Shown here in pieces: positions 13,767 through 27,645 of a stretch of DNA of 64,000 nt. The notes under the pieces were generated by a model, which saw nothing but the letters and a program-made list of their open reading frames with translations, had not been told where the DNA came from and searched no databases. Every line of letters begins with the position of its first letter. Positions within the stretch are counted from its first letter, which is position 1. This stretch comes from Ichthyophonus hoferi. Its lineage: Eukaryota > Opisthokonta > Ichthyosporea > Ichthyophonida > Ichthyophonidae. The position numbers were made by a program, and so were the translations under genes. The stretch is from the NCBI GenBank assembly GCA_002751075.1, contig NAOQ01000159.1, positions 65,662-129,661 on the forward strand. The letters run 5' to 3'.

Positions 13767-15693
13767 TTATTCATCATCGCTATTGAGTTCAATTTCATCG
13801 GGATTAAATGCTAAAGGGAATGGATAAATTGAATTAGTATTCAGTCAAATATACAATTTTCATGTAACAAAAACAGTGATATAGTATGTGTAATTCTATG
13901 AATACAGAGCATATATGTTTTTATGGAAGACTAAAAAGCATATCCAACTTGCAATTAAACGTAAGAACACGAATTCCACAATAATCAGCATTGGAATAAA
14001 AAATCATTGACGGGCAAGTTACAAGAGTATCTATGTCCTTTCATCTTCAAAATAGGAATTTTAAACGGGCTTTTGTACGGCGTGACATGAGTTTAGAGTT
14101 GTAATTAATTTTAATTTATATTTATTGTTAGCTTAATTTTACCTTTTTAAAGTAAAAATTTGTCTTATCTTTGCTTTTGATTTTTATTGAATGTTTTGAT
14201 GATTCTCGTATTGAAGTATGATATAAGGTTATGCCTATACTACAGCCTTAGCGGTATACAATCATTTACTTTCATAGGGAAATGAACACATTATATGTGT
14301 GAGTACAGCACAACAATATAATAACTAAAATATAAAATCTTATTTAGAATATAGATTAATTGTATTTATAAACTAAGTATGAAACATCATAGTTCAGAAG
14401 AGAAGTTAAAAATAAAAATAGAGTCTGATTGTATGAAATGCTTCTGCATATTATACGTATGCAAATTTATTTGCCTATATATATCATTATACCTAACTGC
14501 GAATGTAAAATACTATACTTGTAGTATGTGTGATTAACACTCAGCAGATTGCTTGGTATAACTTTCATTCTTGCTTCTTTTTTCAGGGTAAATATTTTGA
14601 AAAATATGATACAATGAATAATCAAAGACAGTTAAACTTGTTTATAATCACGTGAAAATTTGTTTTTCATAAAATTAATTAAAAGGATAATAATACACAC
14701 ACATTAGATCTCAATATGTATCATATTATAATAGTAAATGCAAACTATCCAATAAATATAGCAATTATCGTTAATTAATTAATAAATAAATTGATTATTG
14801 CCGAGTTTAGAGGGATTTTTCAATGACATGCTTTCCCAGGCATCTATAACTATATACATTTACATGTGTATATATGTACCTTGTTGGTGTTTTACATCGT
14901 TTGTATGTGTCATCGTGCTTGTCGCAATAATAACGTTACTACTATCGATGGAAGTAGGTGTTTCCAATTGGTTCATGGGAGGTGGTAACGTCATAGAAGG
15001 ATTTTTCTTCCTCTCTGGAGTCTAAATAAAAATATTATTCAATTGGTTAGAGATCTTCAATCATATTTTAAAATTTTAATAAGAATTTTTTTAAGAGGCT
15101 ACCTATCCAAAAATAATAACTTTTATTTTTATAAGCTATCTTCATCAGAGCCCAAAAGCAAGAATCAAGGAACCAAACAGCTGGTATCACTACAACTGGT
15201 AACTTATACAAAAACAAAACAAAACAAACATGGAAGGTTATTATCATACCATCATTACAACACTAGTAGATCCTAACTCGGGTATGATAACTATTTGAAT
15301 ATACAAAGTACACTATTAAGCCCATTGTATAAAAATTAAAAGAATTTTAATCTAGCTAATTGGTTGAGTCTCTTTAATTGACAGCCAGTTTTAACTAGGG
15401 AGGACTTTTTGATGCCTAAAAGTAGACTGGCCAGTAATGAAGACCAATCAGAAAACAAAAAATTAAATGTGTCGCATAAATATTACTTTTAAATACTATC
15501 CAACTATGACAATAACTGTAGAATATATAATATTATCTTGGGGAAACAATACAATGCTGGTTATAATAGCCATGTGTCAAGCTTTTCCGTAGTCTATGAA
15601 TGTTAAGATACGAGAAAATCAGCCGCTATTGTTAGCTAGCTATATAAATACTTGTAATTAGCCCATTTCATCAGAGAAAAAGAATTAAAAATA

Positions 15694-15744
<51 letters not shown>

Positions 15745-18239
15745 GTATCTACGAATATAGAGTTGTTCTCAAATCTTCAATAATATTGATATACAGCCGA
15801 TTTATACACAATTTCCCATATACAAAAGCATTCAGTAACATAAACAAGTACATCATACATGGCAGGCCAGCATTATGAAAGAAAACTCCACAACAGTTCC
15901 TCACCACCACAAAGAGACAGAACAAACACACCTTAACATCAGAAGAAGGTAGAGTTATACTAGCAGTTGTAGCTTTAACTGTCCCTGGAGAGCGAGGGGA
16001 AGGGCCTATAGGCATGTCTGTTTTCCCACTATCATCTATTGTGGAGCCAGCATCGTCGCTATCAATATCGTCTATGTTGATCTCGTTGGGATCCTTAGCT
16101 TCAATATTGTAAAATAACCGCAGTGTAAATAGGTGGACAACATACTGACCATACTTTGAAACAAAGAATAATTATCATCTTAAGTGCACCCAAAAACAAT
16201 ATCAGTCTGCTTAGCACACCTGTATTAGCCCAATAATGCGAATTGGAAACAATAAAAAATGAAATGGCAAGCATGCTCTCAGTCTTCCTATGGGTGTCAG
16301 TAAGCAAAGATAAAAAACCACAATGACCGAGATAAAATATTGATAATAATAATAATTTCCAATTACCTACCCTCACACTCTGTCGTACTAAAGTTAGACA
16401 GCCCCCCTCCCTGTAGTCCACAGAGGGTCGCTTCTGACAGTTCCAATTTCTTTAAAAGGGCAATTGTTTGTGGACTGGCTATGTGTTGCGCTGTAATACA
16501 GGGAAAACAGAGGTAAATAACATAGAGACTAAAGAAGAGAGGATGCATTTCTTTGCTGATTGAGTTGATTGTAATGAATTATGGTTGCTAATACTATCAA
16601 CATTTGTATTGTTAACACAATTAACGTATTTATATAGCGAGTATATTCAAGATAAAATAGTATTGAGTTTTTTCTACAACTTTTTCAATAAAATTACCCA
16701 AAATATCGCTTTTCATTAAGATTTGTACCACTATGAATAGCATATATAAATGCTTAGTTGTAACATAGTAATAGCAAGGAGCTTATCTATCCGAGTTAAA
16801 TGAATATTACACTAATCAACATTAATTATATAGTAGTTATTAACCAATAACTATAATATATAATATTTATAAAGCATTAAGAGTGCTAGACACGCATAAA
16901 TTGTTGCAAGCATAGATTGTTCAGTTGATCTAAAATATATATGCTTAAAGATAAAGATAAGCCAATTAGGACAGGCCATTCACCCACCAGGAAGGCCAAT
17001 ATTAGGGTTAGAGATCTGATAGGCTGGAGCAGTAATCTCAAAATTAGTAGGAATGGTTAGATCGGGTATCAAGAGGCGCACCTAGAGAGAGCCAATGAAA
17101 TGACATGTAAGAGTAGGATCATCCAATTAGTATACAGGTAATTGTCAAAGGAAAAATAAGATCAACTCCAAAACGCAAAATCTAAAACAAGATAAACAAA
17201 TATTTCACAAGTTAGTTGGTGGTTGTTATACAGCACAGAACAATTGCATCATAATACTGTTTGTTTTTCGTTTTTACGTTTTTCAAGTTGTAGATTTTCT
17301 TTCTAAGCGGTTCACAGTTATTCCCGGCACCAATTCAGACCCACCCTATCCGTCTTTGCACACAAATGATTGGTGTAGAAGAATCCATACCTTGGCTTTC
17401 TCACATTCGATGACGTCAGGACTAAATCTGCAATGACACGTGGGCGAATTACTATATACATTCAAACATTTCAAATCTGAACGTGTTTAGTACTGACAGT
17501 TGCTGTTATAATGTTATGATATTAAGATAAAGATATTGATAAGAACAAGTTGTTTATATAACATGCCAATAAAAGCTTTCAGTTAATAGGATTGTAGAAT
17601 TTAAACAACTTCTATCTTAAGATGATCATAAGACTGGGAACTTAGACAAGTGCAATGCCTGTAAAGTAATATATAGGCCTTATTCTATTGGTATTACCAG
17701 CACCAACATACCCTAATATGGTTATAATGACCAGTGTGTATATTATGCTACTCACCTGATAGGCAGAGGGCCTTGATAATGATCAGAGGAGAAAAAAGGG
17801 TCGGTCAGACGGAGTATGGCTAGCCACTCTAAGTCATATTCAAACACTAGAGGGCTTGGTGGGTTTGGAATATCTACAATCTACAGTGTGGTGGAATATA
17901 TTATAATATAATATAATATAGTATAGTATTGGTATAATATAATACAATATAATATAACAATAAAATAAAACGCAATGTTAAGATAATACATGTTAAGACA
18001 TGATATAATAGTATGGTATAGGGGAAAATGTAGGAGAAACAGTGGCATACGTGTCAATATTATCGGAAGGATAGAAAGAAATAGAAATAAGAGAAAAAAG
18101 GAATGACTTTTGCTAGAAAGAGAGACGGTGACAAGAAAAATACGCTCAGCTAACATAATGCACCAGGTCGGTAAAGTAGACCAACCTCGCCCTCAATGCA
18201 ATGTTCGGGTGGTCATTGCAAGAAAGAGACAGTTATAAG

Positions 18240-18270
<31 letters not shown>

Positions 18271-21200
18271 TATATATGTATGTGCGGATTGTAGAAGCAC
18301 ATCGTAGTAGAACAATTGGAAAAAAGGAGCTTGATAATTCACTATGCAATCAAAATAGGAATAGGAAATAGAAAACCAATGCACATCAACCTGCCTTGAT
18401 ATTGTTGTTATGTATAGTGAGAAGCACGGGATCGTATTATACCCATGATAATAGAAACATACTCTAAACATACGTAAACGATTATTACTGTAATGTACCT
18501 GAAGGTAGTCTTGGCCTGGTAGGCATTTACTGAGGGCTAGGAACTTGGTGGTGGCACGAACGTCTGTATTATGGCAAAGTATAGTATAGTATAGTATAGT
18601 TTAGTATGGTATGATATAGTATGGTATGGTATAGTATGGTATAGTATAGTACAGTATAGTATAGTATAGTATAGTATAGTATAGGATAGTATAGTACAGT
18701 ATAGTATAGTATAGTATAGTACAGTACAGTATAGTATAGTATACTATAGTATACTATAGTCTAGTATGGTATGGTATGGTATGGTATGATATAGTTTAGT
18801 ACAGTATGGTATAGAAAATAATAAAAGTGTAAGTAACAAAAGGTGAGCAAAGCCATATGAAAGCGATACAAGAGTGTGTTGGAAAGAAGGTATGGAAGAG
18901 AGTCAAATAGGGAGGGGTGAAAGAAAGATAGATACATATAACTAAAGAGACATAGAGAGAAAGAGAACCATATACACACATGGAGATACCAAGCAAACAG
19001 TTATATATACAGGTACAACAACACATATGTAAACAATGCCATTTTAGATAAATAGAAATGAACAAAGAGAAATAAGAAAAACACGAGACAATAAAATAAT
19101 CAACAACAGAGGTATAACTATAGCCATAAATTCCAAATAAACAATTAATATACAATCATTATATAATTAATATAATCAACACACAACACAGAAGGTGATA
19201 GGATAGCGCGGGGGAGTAGAGAGAGAGAGAGCTAACCATTGGGTGCAGTAGGGTCAGTATGACGTACTACGGCAGGAAACTTGACATGTAAGTGCGCGGA
19301 GAACCAATAGGAGGGCTTCAGAAGATCCATGACTTCCCGATTAGGTGGGCTGCCTAGTTCATTTCGTTCAACCTATAGGTATGACTGTTAGTGCATTGAT
19401 GCATTGGTGGAAATTACCGCTGAATATGTTAGGAAATAGGCACGGGCAAATAGAAGATGCATATGTATATTAAAATATATGCATATATACACATATACAC
19501 ATACATATTACATACCAAGAAACTATAACAGTATGATATGAATATAGAGGAAAATAGATGATAATAATAATAATCAACCAACCAACCTCTTCCTTTAAAA
19601 ATTTCTTCTTTCTGAGGAGTAAGTCCTTGTCACCGTGGAAGGCAATACGCGAAGGCCAATCATGTGAGAGGAAAATATCCATAGGTTCGTATATCTATGT
19701 TAGGTTAAACCGGATATATTAGATTGGTAGATATATAGAGAGGATACTGACCGGCACAATCAGGTTAATATATACAGTTTACATAATCTAGTGATATACA
19801 TAAAGACCATACATCAAGCACATCTAATGCAATATTTAGTCATATAGGTTCTTTACTATATATCATATATAGGTTCCTTACCATAGATAGGCTCCTTACC
19901 ATATATAGGTTCCTTACCATATATAGGTCCCATATCATATATAGGTTCCTCACCATAGATAGGCTCCTTACCATATATAGGTTCCTTACCATATATAGGT
20001 CCCATATCATATATAGGTTCCTCGCCATAGATAGGCTCCTTACCATATATAGATTCCATACCATAATCCTATAGGTAACCCACCAGAGAAATCTATACAT
20101 ATATACATGCACATATCCATAGTAAGTAAGCCACCTCTACTATCACGATTACTTCCACGCATACTAATTCCTATTATGTTTCATCCAATCAAATATACAT
20201 TTACTAACCCTTATTCAGTTTCGTCTAATTCTATACCCACATACTAACCTGTTTCATTTTCCATACGTCATATGCTCTAACGTGATAGGCGCTGCGAATG
20301 GATCTTTCATCAAAAGGCGGCTTCTCAAAATGACCTTAAAAAGAAAGTAGTATACGTCATAAGCCTGTGACTGTGACGCAATGGGGTCGTACAATTATAT
20401 ATGTAGATAATAATTATGCCTTATAGAAGTATGAAAGTAAGCACTAATAAAAAGAGGTACATATTTATATATATATATAGAACAATGCATGGATGATAAT
20501 ATATAAAGATAACAATAATACACAGTGCATTCTATCAACAGCCTATAACAACGAGACCTTACAATACAAGAAAAAGCGAAGTAAATGATAAATATGGCTA
20601 TGTAGCACTGTCTCTTATGTGGGCATGAAAGAGAAAGAGAGGGAGAGAGAGAGGGAATAGAATGTATGTTGGCAGGAACAGTAGGACGGTAGACAGGAAA
20701 GGATTAACTAACTAATTAATTAATTAATTAATTAGAACATCACGCAATAATAACAAAACACCATATACCTTTCTTGTAATCACCGCTCTTATATATGCCT
20801 GATAGGCCGCCTATCCGTATGCCGCCATATCTTACCACTCCACCGAAACCAAGGAAGTAGATATTAGGGGCAACCCATCCTCCGTGATATCTGTCAATAA
20901 CATCCAATCATTAACCCCATTTCCATTGAGGTTGACCAGTTAAATACCGGTATGAAATTTAGAAATATATACAATGAATGTAAGTAAAGAAAATTGTGTA
21001 GCAACCAAAGGGGAAAAAAAGTAAAAAGTAAAAAAGTAGGAGAGAAAGAGAGATAGATGAATAATAATAATACTAATAATAAAGTATAAAGAATGGTTTA
21101 CAGCGATTGAGAGAAGCACAGTGGTGTATGAAACAGATACAGTAGTAGGTTAATTTTTGCAATAAGCATACGATTTGATACCACTGACCACTTGTATATC

Positions 21201-22804
21201 TTGTAAGGTATAATAACCTTTTGCTCTCTTATTATAGAACCATTGCACATTGGTTATGCAGAGAATGAAATATTAATAGGAACAACAAAAGGGATAGAGA
21301 TAAAGAGAAAGAGAAATAGAAAGAGAAAGAAGAAAAAGAAAGAGAGAAAAAAAACAGAGAAAGAGAGAGCAAGAAAAAGGGTAATAGAAAACGAATGATA
21401 GAAAGATATTGAAAAGGAATAATGATATCAGGAAGGAATACCATATCATACTTTACTTATATATGTATATATACTATAATCCAATATAATCTACTATTAT
21501 CTATTATATTGTGCTATAATTTACTATCATACTTACAGTTCTAGAAGATGGTTGCTAGCCTCGTGATTTCCACCAATGAAAATGGTGAGGATCTGCATAT
21601 GATGGAAAAGGGGTAAGTCGACTGAAACATAAAAGCTTCCTTATGAATGAATAAATAAAAGCATTTATAAATTTACTCGGGTATTAATGTATTTTTAAAT
21701 CTACCAGTTATGCAATAAAAAACCATACCAAAATATATTCCAATGGTATTTTAAAAAAATCAAATTACAAGAAATTCTGTGTGTATAGGAGAGAACTTTA
21801 AGAAAGTAAAATGCAAGAGCAAACCAAAGACCAAAGATAAAATACATACACCAATGGGACATTAATAATAGAAAAGAAAAAAGAATAATAATATATAGAT
21901 TTATAATAATCTACACTATGTATAATTGGACCTTTACCTCATAGAAAGACCTAAGGTAGAATAATAATTAGCCATAATGGCATATTTAACTATACAGACA
22001 GGTATGTGATTAAAATCAAGCTTCATTGACTTTCCATTACATCTACAGAGGTACTGTACCTCCAAATGGTTATAACACTTTCAACATACCTTATTATACA
22101 CAACAGTCACTACACACTCACAACTTAGATACATACTGGTGCTTGTTTTTCCCCGCTATAGTACTTGTAGAAATCTTTCATTGCCCTAAATTTCTTAGGG
22201 CAGGCCAGGCATTCCAAGTCTGCTTGGTTCCTAACAGCCTATACCACAGAAAAGAAGTAATATAGGTAGGCAATAGTGGAATAGAGAGTGGTGGGACATG
22301 TTATTAGTATTGCAATTGTTGCTATTATTAGTATCATACCTCTAAAGATATGGGTCTAGCACAATCAGCACCTAAGTACATTTTCACATTAAGTAGTTTG
22401 ATAGTTCAGTGTGGTGACATTGTAATTAAGATAACTTATAGCTAAACCATGTTTAATAATAACTATTACTAGAAGCCCTCCTACATTTGGACGTGGCTTG
22501 GCCAGAACTCCAGGTATGTTATTAGTATTAATATTTGCATAATAGCAGCATGATAACCTCAATGTGCAAAGGGTTCAACTGGTATACTCTCAAGGTAATC
22601 TGTATGCTATATATGTAAGTAAGATAATAATAGGAATGCAAGATCTAGACCAAGATAAAGCTAAGGAACCAATAAGAGAGCACCTACCTGAAAGTCACCA
22701 CAGATAAGCAACAAATCCACCTTCACCCCTTTTACTTTCTCAGCATGTTCAATAGTTTCATATATACGGTCAAGATCGCCGTGGGCACACCCTTCTACTG
22801 CTAT
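13767..22804 (-). CDS. DBR1: lariat debranching enzyme
   Basis: DBR1 hydrolyses the 2'-5' bond of excised intron lariats in the nucleus. Exons in transcript order: 22804-22688, 22238-22137, 21592-21537, 20890-20769, 20334-20249, 19694-19587, 19372-19237, 18563-18499, 17880-17756, 17427-17391, 17081-16988, 16490-16371, 16098-15932, 15021-14880, 13810-13767. All phases close, giving about 506 residues (human is 544). The metallophosphoesterase motifs are intact: [27 protein letters not shown] and FSAHLHVKF. The segment [20 protein letters not shown] is near-identical to the family. The C-terminal tail repeats the family's acidic NPDEI signature twice ([14 protein letters not shown] and [13 protein letters not shown]). 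The first listed exon starts in phase 0 at the codon after the expected Met. The true first exon is tiny; ATG/GTGCAA near 22912 would fit but is not proven. Several introns carry tandem repeats. Confidence 0.96.
15693..15744. repeat. (AAAT)n microsatellite
   Basis: About 13 perfect copies of a tetranucleotide lie in the intron between the two C-terminal-tail exons of DBR1 (15932 and 15021). Confidence 0.95.
18577..18817. repeat. (ATAGT)n pentanucleotide satellite
   Basis: About 240 bp of TATAG/TATGG pentamer repeats with scattered substitutions (TACAG, TATGG, TCTAG). The array starts 14 bp from the acceptor side of the DBR1 exon ending at 18563. Confidence 0.95.
19853..20066. repeat. 18-bp minisatellite with a 72-bp higher-order unit, in a DBR1 intron
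   Basis: The basic unit is like ACCATATATAGGTTCCTT (18 bp). Four diverged units form a 72-bp block: the marker GGCTCC recurs at 19890, 19962 and 20034. Because 18 is a multiple of three, the array is open in more than one minus-strand frame, giving repeated IYGKEP-like peptides. It lies between DBR1 exons 20249 and 19694, whose phases join directly, so it is not needed for the DBR1 protein. Confidence 0.9.
21285..21420. repeat. purine tract (polypyrimidine in the DBR1 pre-mRNA)
   Basis: The plus strand is almost entirely A and G, built from GAAAGAGA-type words. On the DBR1 transcript this is an unusually long C/U tract in the intron between exons 21537 and 20890. Confidence 0.85.
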
Positions 22805-24143
22805 CTGGGTATGCAAAGTACATAGATGTGTAAGTGTATGTAGGTAGTAAAGTGATTGATAATAAGAAGCTTGATGTGTTGATGTGTACTGAAACATAAG
22901 TTGCACCATGAACTTTTATAAACAGGTCTTGTCCGACAACATGGTGAAGGACCCTTTATTATTTTAAGCCATGCTGTACTAGTCTAAAATGCTATTTTCT
23001 ATTATCATTACTATCTCCCTCCCTTAGTATGATTTCACTCCCAACACAATCATACATACTGTGAGTGTTGTTATAGCTCTATTACTTAAACCTCCCACTA
23101 ACCTAATTTATGTTCTTTCTTTTTTTCCAACATAAAAATTCATAACTATACCTACCCATAAATACCTACAGTCTATTAACAGCTCCTTTACAATCAAGGT
23201 GTTTCCTTATATCCACTATCTCTTTCCAATCTCCTCTACTTTATATCTTTCACAGTCTTTTTTATATAAAAAAACAGGTGCTAATACAAATACGCCTATA
23301 CATTATACATTAAGTATCAAAACTTGGTGTAATTAAAGGTAGTTATCTATGTATATAATGTATATATAGGTACATACATAAGGCTTTATATGCTTATGTG
23401 TGAGGGTAGAAAATTCGGTAGAAATGTGTTTGTAATATTTTTAAAACCAGGAATCCGGAATATAAACTTTCATATCCCCTGGCAAAGTCCTTCACTTGAT
23501 ACCCAAATTTTCCCTATTCCACAGAACATGTGAACTATTGAGGTATTTCCCTCCGTACTTCCTTTCCTTTTGGCATTCGTAGATCATGGCTGATTAAAAA
23601 TTTTAACAAAGTGCTAAATGTGTGGTTATAGTTGTATAAAAGTGTATATGCATGTATATACAGCAATAAGTGAAGCTATGGAGGTAAAAAAATAAAATAA
23701 AAATAAAATGGTCTGTATACAAACCTTCATATTGGTGGGTTGATAATATGACAAGTGATGAAATATAATAAATTAGAGAAAGGTAAACAGAGGCAGTTTA
23801 TAATAGATAATAGCCACGAACATAAGTACATCTCTAATATTTAAAATATAAAGTCATTAGCATCGCCAATAGTATAATACAAAAATATAAAATTATTGGA
23901 ACTACGAATAGTATATTCGAATTAACCGGTAGATTAATGTTTTGTAGTAAATTACAAATAGATGAATAGATTGAGATAAGACAAAATCCAACATGTGAAA
24001 TAATAATAATAAAGCGTTGTATATCTTGTGTATATTTTGCCTTACTGTTACATATCTATAATATTTATTGTTTCATTTGGTATTTTATTATCTCCCTCTT
24101 CTATATTTTTAGGTAAGTGATTTTATGCGACCACACCACCAGT
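22805..24143. promoter_or_regulatory. divergent intergenic region between DBR1 and RSRC2-like genes
   Basis: About 1.3 kb separates the start region of DBR1 (minus) from the ATG of the RSRC2-like gene (plus). The missing first DBR1 codons and both 5' UTRs should lie here. I see no TATA box that I would trust in this AT-rich background. Confidence 0.5.
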
Positions 24144-26573
24144 ATGGCTGCCGAGATTGATCAAAAAAGGTATATATTGTGTTTTTCTTGTATGTTATAT
24201 TTGTATAGCTATATTTTATATACAAGCAAAGTTGTTTTGGAGTGATTGGTTGCACAGGAGGGATTGCCAAAGAAACGAAGAGCATATGAAAAAGAAGGTA
24301 GTGTTGAAGAAGAGAATTATGTGTGTTTGTACTGTTTCTGCTTCTCTTGTTGTCCTTTATTCTATAGGTAGTTATATTCAATTTTGTCAATCCTTGAAGC
24401 TATTTTGCATGTGCAGGATTTCATTGCAAATTATAATTCTGTCTGTTGTAACTTATGACTGTGGTTGTTGACCATCACCCGTTCAGGCTTGACCACAAGC
24501 CCCAGTCTGTAACACTTCCCAACGCAGTTTTTTTCTCGTTCCCTTCACAGATTGTCTTCGGAAGACCCCCTGCCAAAGGAGGGTGAAGAGAAGGAAGAGG
24601 GTGTGTTAAATAAACAGGACAGTAAGGATGAAAGGAAATATAAGGGGGAAGAAAGAAATATTACGGGAGAGAGAAGAAGGAATTGTGATAGAGATAAGGG
24701 AGACAGAGATAGAAATGAAGAATACGATAGAGATGGAAATAGAAGAAGTAGTAAAAGTGGAGATAGAGAAAAGGATAGAGATAGCAGTAGGAGAAGAGAC
24801 AGGTCTGTATCAAGAGAAAGATATAGGGAGAGGGATAGTCGAAGACGCCGTTCAAACTCAAGGGAGAAAAGGCATAGTAGTCGGAGGGAAGGGAGAGAAA
24901 GGGATAGAAGTAGAGAGAGAGACAGAGAGAGAAGTAGAGAGAGAGACAGAGACAGAGATAGAGAGTGTTATCTTAGGCGGCATCGTGACAGGTCCGCCGG
25001 CCGTTCTTCACCCTCTTATAATGATGGTTCCCCTAGTGGTAACAGAAAAGACAGTGAGATAATAAAGGATAGTATGGATACAGGAGAGGATAGAACTCCT
25101 GTAGAGTCCACCTTGAATGATTTTGAAAAGGCAAAACGTGCGGCTGTAGAGAAAGCTAGACTTCTTGCCACACAGGCCGCTGTGGCAGCTGCGGCTAAGA
25201 GACCTTCGCTTGTTATGCCTACGCCTTTGCCAGGTAATTCATATATAAATAACCATTATAATTCATATTCATTATAGCCTGTTCCTTAAATGGAGTCAAA
25301 CTAGTCCTATATAGGTATATGGTGTATCTGTTAGTACGATTGGTAGAAATGATAATATTGTTATTATCTACAACAAGGCATTTATTCAAAACTATAGAGA
25401 TAAAGATAATGTAATGAAATAGGAACTATTGGTATATATATATTAAAACAAAGATTACTTTATATAGTTCTATGTACACACACACGCCTATTCATACTAT
25501 TATTGGTTTATTCTGGGATTGTTACATCTACTAAGTACTTGTAAGTCATTGGTTTAAACTTATTCCTATTTAACATATCCAATCACCTACTACTATGAAT
25601 AACACAGTACTAACATGCCTATATATCTAGGCGCACTAATACTCATATATATATACTGTTTTAGCTTCCATGGTGTCCGGCATACAGAATCAGAAGCGCA
25701 AGCTACTATGGGGTGCAAAGAAGGTCTGCATACTTTTCTTTTATGTTATCTGTTCATACATATGTATTCTTGATGACATGTATTACCGTTCTCTAGTTGG
25801 TTTAAATATAATTATGATTGAGAAGTATATTGTTCTTATTGTTATGGGTATTTATAGTGGTCTATTATTAGATTCTAAAGACTGAGCTAGGACGAACAGT
25901 ATTTATTCTTAGTTATGGAACATATTGTACTAACAACTATGTGGGTTTATATAGCAGGAGGAGCCTTCAGCAAACACCTTCAACCAATGGGAGAATGTAG
26001 TAGTTCATGATCAACAAACTACTGATAAGTTCCGTAAGTTAATGGGACTTGGCAAGAAGGGGGATGCCCCAACGGTAAACAGTAATCTCCCATCTAGTCA
26101 TGCGGCTGCACAAGTTGACCTCGATGGTATGTTTGTTCTGCTACTGTTACAGTTTTCATGTTTACACCTTTTCTGATCTGCATTATACTCCCATTTACCT
26201 TCATGAATAGGGCATGGGGAGGCAGTCCACGCATTGTGGATATCTACATTCATAAGATAAGATACTTTTTTATTTAGGAATAGCAGTTGGTATTGGGATA
26301 ACCCACCTCTTACTTTAACCTTTCTTTCTCTAGCTTTCCTTCTCTTCTTTGATATTTCCCTTGTGGTAGCTACCATTTTTCTCTAATCCTTTTCCTTTGC
26401 TCAACGCCTTTAGTACAATTCGATCTGTGTCATCCTTTTATTTTTGTCTGTTTGCTCACACGTACTATCATTTTCCCTGATGCCATATACATTCAGAACT
26501 GGAAAAGCAATTCAATGATTCAAGACGGCGCCAGTATTCCTCAGGCCGTCCTTGTTCGGGGCTAGGCCTATAA
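24144..26573 (+). CDS. RSRC2: arginine/serine-rich coiled-coil protein 2-like (SMAP-domain RS protein)
   Basis: Exons: 24144-24169, 24551-25233, 25665-25723, 25958-26126, 26497-26573. Phases close and give 337 residues. The protein opens MAAEIDQKRLSSEDPLPKEG. It then has a long low-complexity stretch rich in RD, RE and RS dipeptides (about residues 40-150), typical of nuclear RS proteins linked to splicing. A helical alanine-rich segment follows (KAKRAAVEKARLLATQAAVA). The C-terminal part has the hallmarks of the small acidic protein family tail found in RSRC2: KRKLLWGAKK, then a W, then KFRKLMGLGKKG, then LEKQF and a terminal GLGL. RSRC2 is the best fit; another SMAP-domain RS protein is the alternative. 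The ATG at 24144 follows a short 5' stretch and is the first in frame. Exon 2 (683 nt) is unusually long for this window. Confidence 0.85.
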
Positions 26574-27645
26574 CTTAGCTTAATATTCTTTTACTCCATG
26601 TGGCTGGTAATGCCTGATCTGGGCAACATATACCCTAATACTGAGAAGGAATTCTGGGGATTATATGAACTAATTTGATTTGTATGTACAGGCTAGATAT
26701 TTTTATGCATATAAATCCTATAATTCATATCCATGGGCGGATATATTGTAGAGGTCAAATGATATGAGATAATGGAACTGTTGTTACTGGTAGGGGGACC
26801 TCTCTTATAAAATTATGCATTACGACTCCATCTATATTAGCAATAAATATTTTTTCAGCATATTACAAATTGGAGTTTGCATTCCTCGCATCTAACCGCC
26901 ATCTTCAGATGGAGTGATGTTCTGCAGGAGAGTTGCATGTGTTGGGATATGTTTGTTGGGGCAGTAGGGACTGAATATATATATAGCTGCATGGTGCCTA
27001 ATATAAGTTATACTTTTACGAATGCGATAGAGCACCGCCGGTCATGGATTCTCAATGTGGCCCAGCAATAGATTATTGTAACTCACGACTCCAGGCTGTA
27101 TGTTGCACCGATAAAGTATTGACTTACTTGCACATACGGTATTAAATAAAAAATGATTTATTAGTAGCTATAATAGGAGTAGATGGTCAAATACCCTACC
27201 AAAGTCATATTGTGCATTAGATTCAAACCAGATACCGTGATCGTGAACTATCTATTTGAATATAGGAAAGATGGCATTAACCAGCATATCCAATGATAAA
27301 CAGCGGTGTGGTCAAGGCCATTGAAGTTAAGAAATAATAATATTATAGAGCCAAGATTTATTTGATTCTTTCCACTACTCAACATAGTAAAGCATTATTT
27401 AGCATCGACCGACTAACGAACATTACGACTCATTTTTGTATTACATTATTTGTGTACTTTGTAGCCATGCTATTGTTGAAGAATAAAGTCGAGTAGAATA
27501 TTTCCAACTACTTTAAGTTTTTATTATGCATGGCAAATGTTAGCACTTGTTTATATAAAAAAACAAGACGAGAAACACGATGTAGATATATATATATTGA
27601 TGTCGTATATTAAATTGCCACATGAGTAATTGAGGGCTTCATTTG
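26574..27645. other. convergent intergenic region
   Basis: RSRC2-like (plus) and malectin (minus) end toward each other about 1.07 kb apart. AATAAA/ATTAAA-like words are present in both orientations, as expected for two 3' UTRs, but none can be assigned. The open frame at 26877-27071 has no family resemblance and is probably chance. Confidence 0.5.

Noticed and set aside
19840-20112. Repeat-peptide open frames (IYGKEP-like) as a possible gene
   Set aside because: They lie wholly within a DBR1 intron whose flanking exons join in phase; explained by the 18-bp minisatellite.
22330-22390. Possible extra DBR1 exon with a good donor
   Set aside because: The neighbouring exons at 22238 and 22688 already join colinearly with human DBR1; its translation does not fit the family.
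24628-25062. 144-codon frame overlapping the RSRC2 RS region
   Set aside because: Shadow of the arginine/aspartate-rich exon in another frame; the RSRC2 frame has proper splice junctions and a family C-terminus.
26877-27071. 64-codon plus-strand frame between RSRC2 and malectin
   Set aside because: Sits in the convergent 3' intergenic region; no homology recognised and codons not distinctive.
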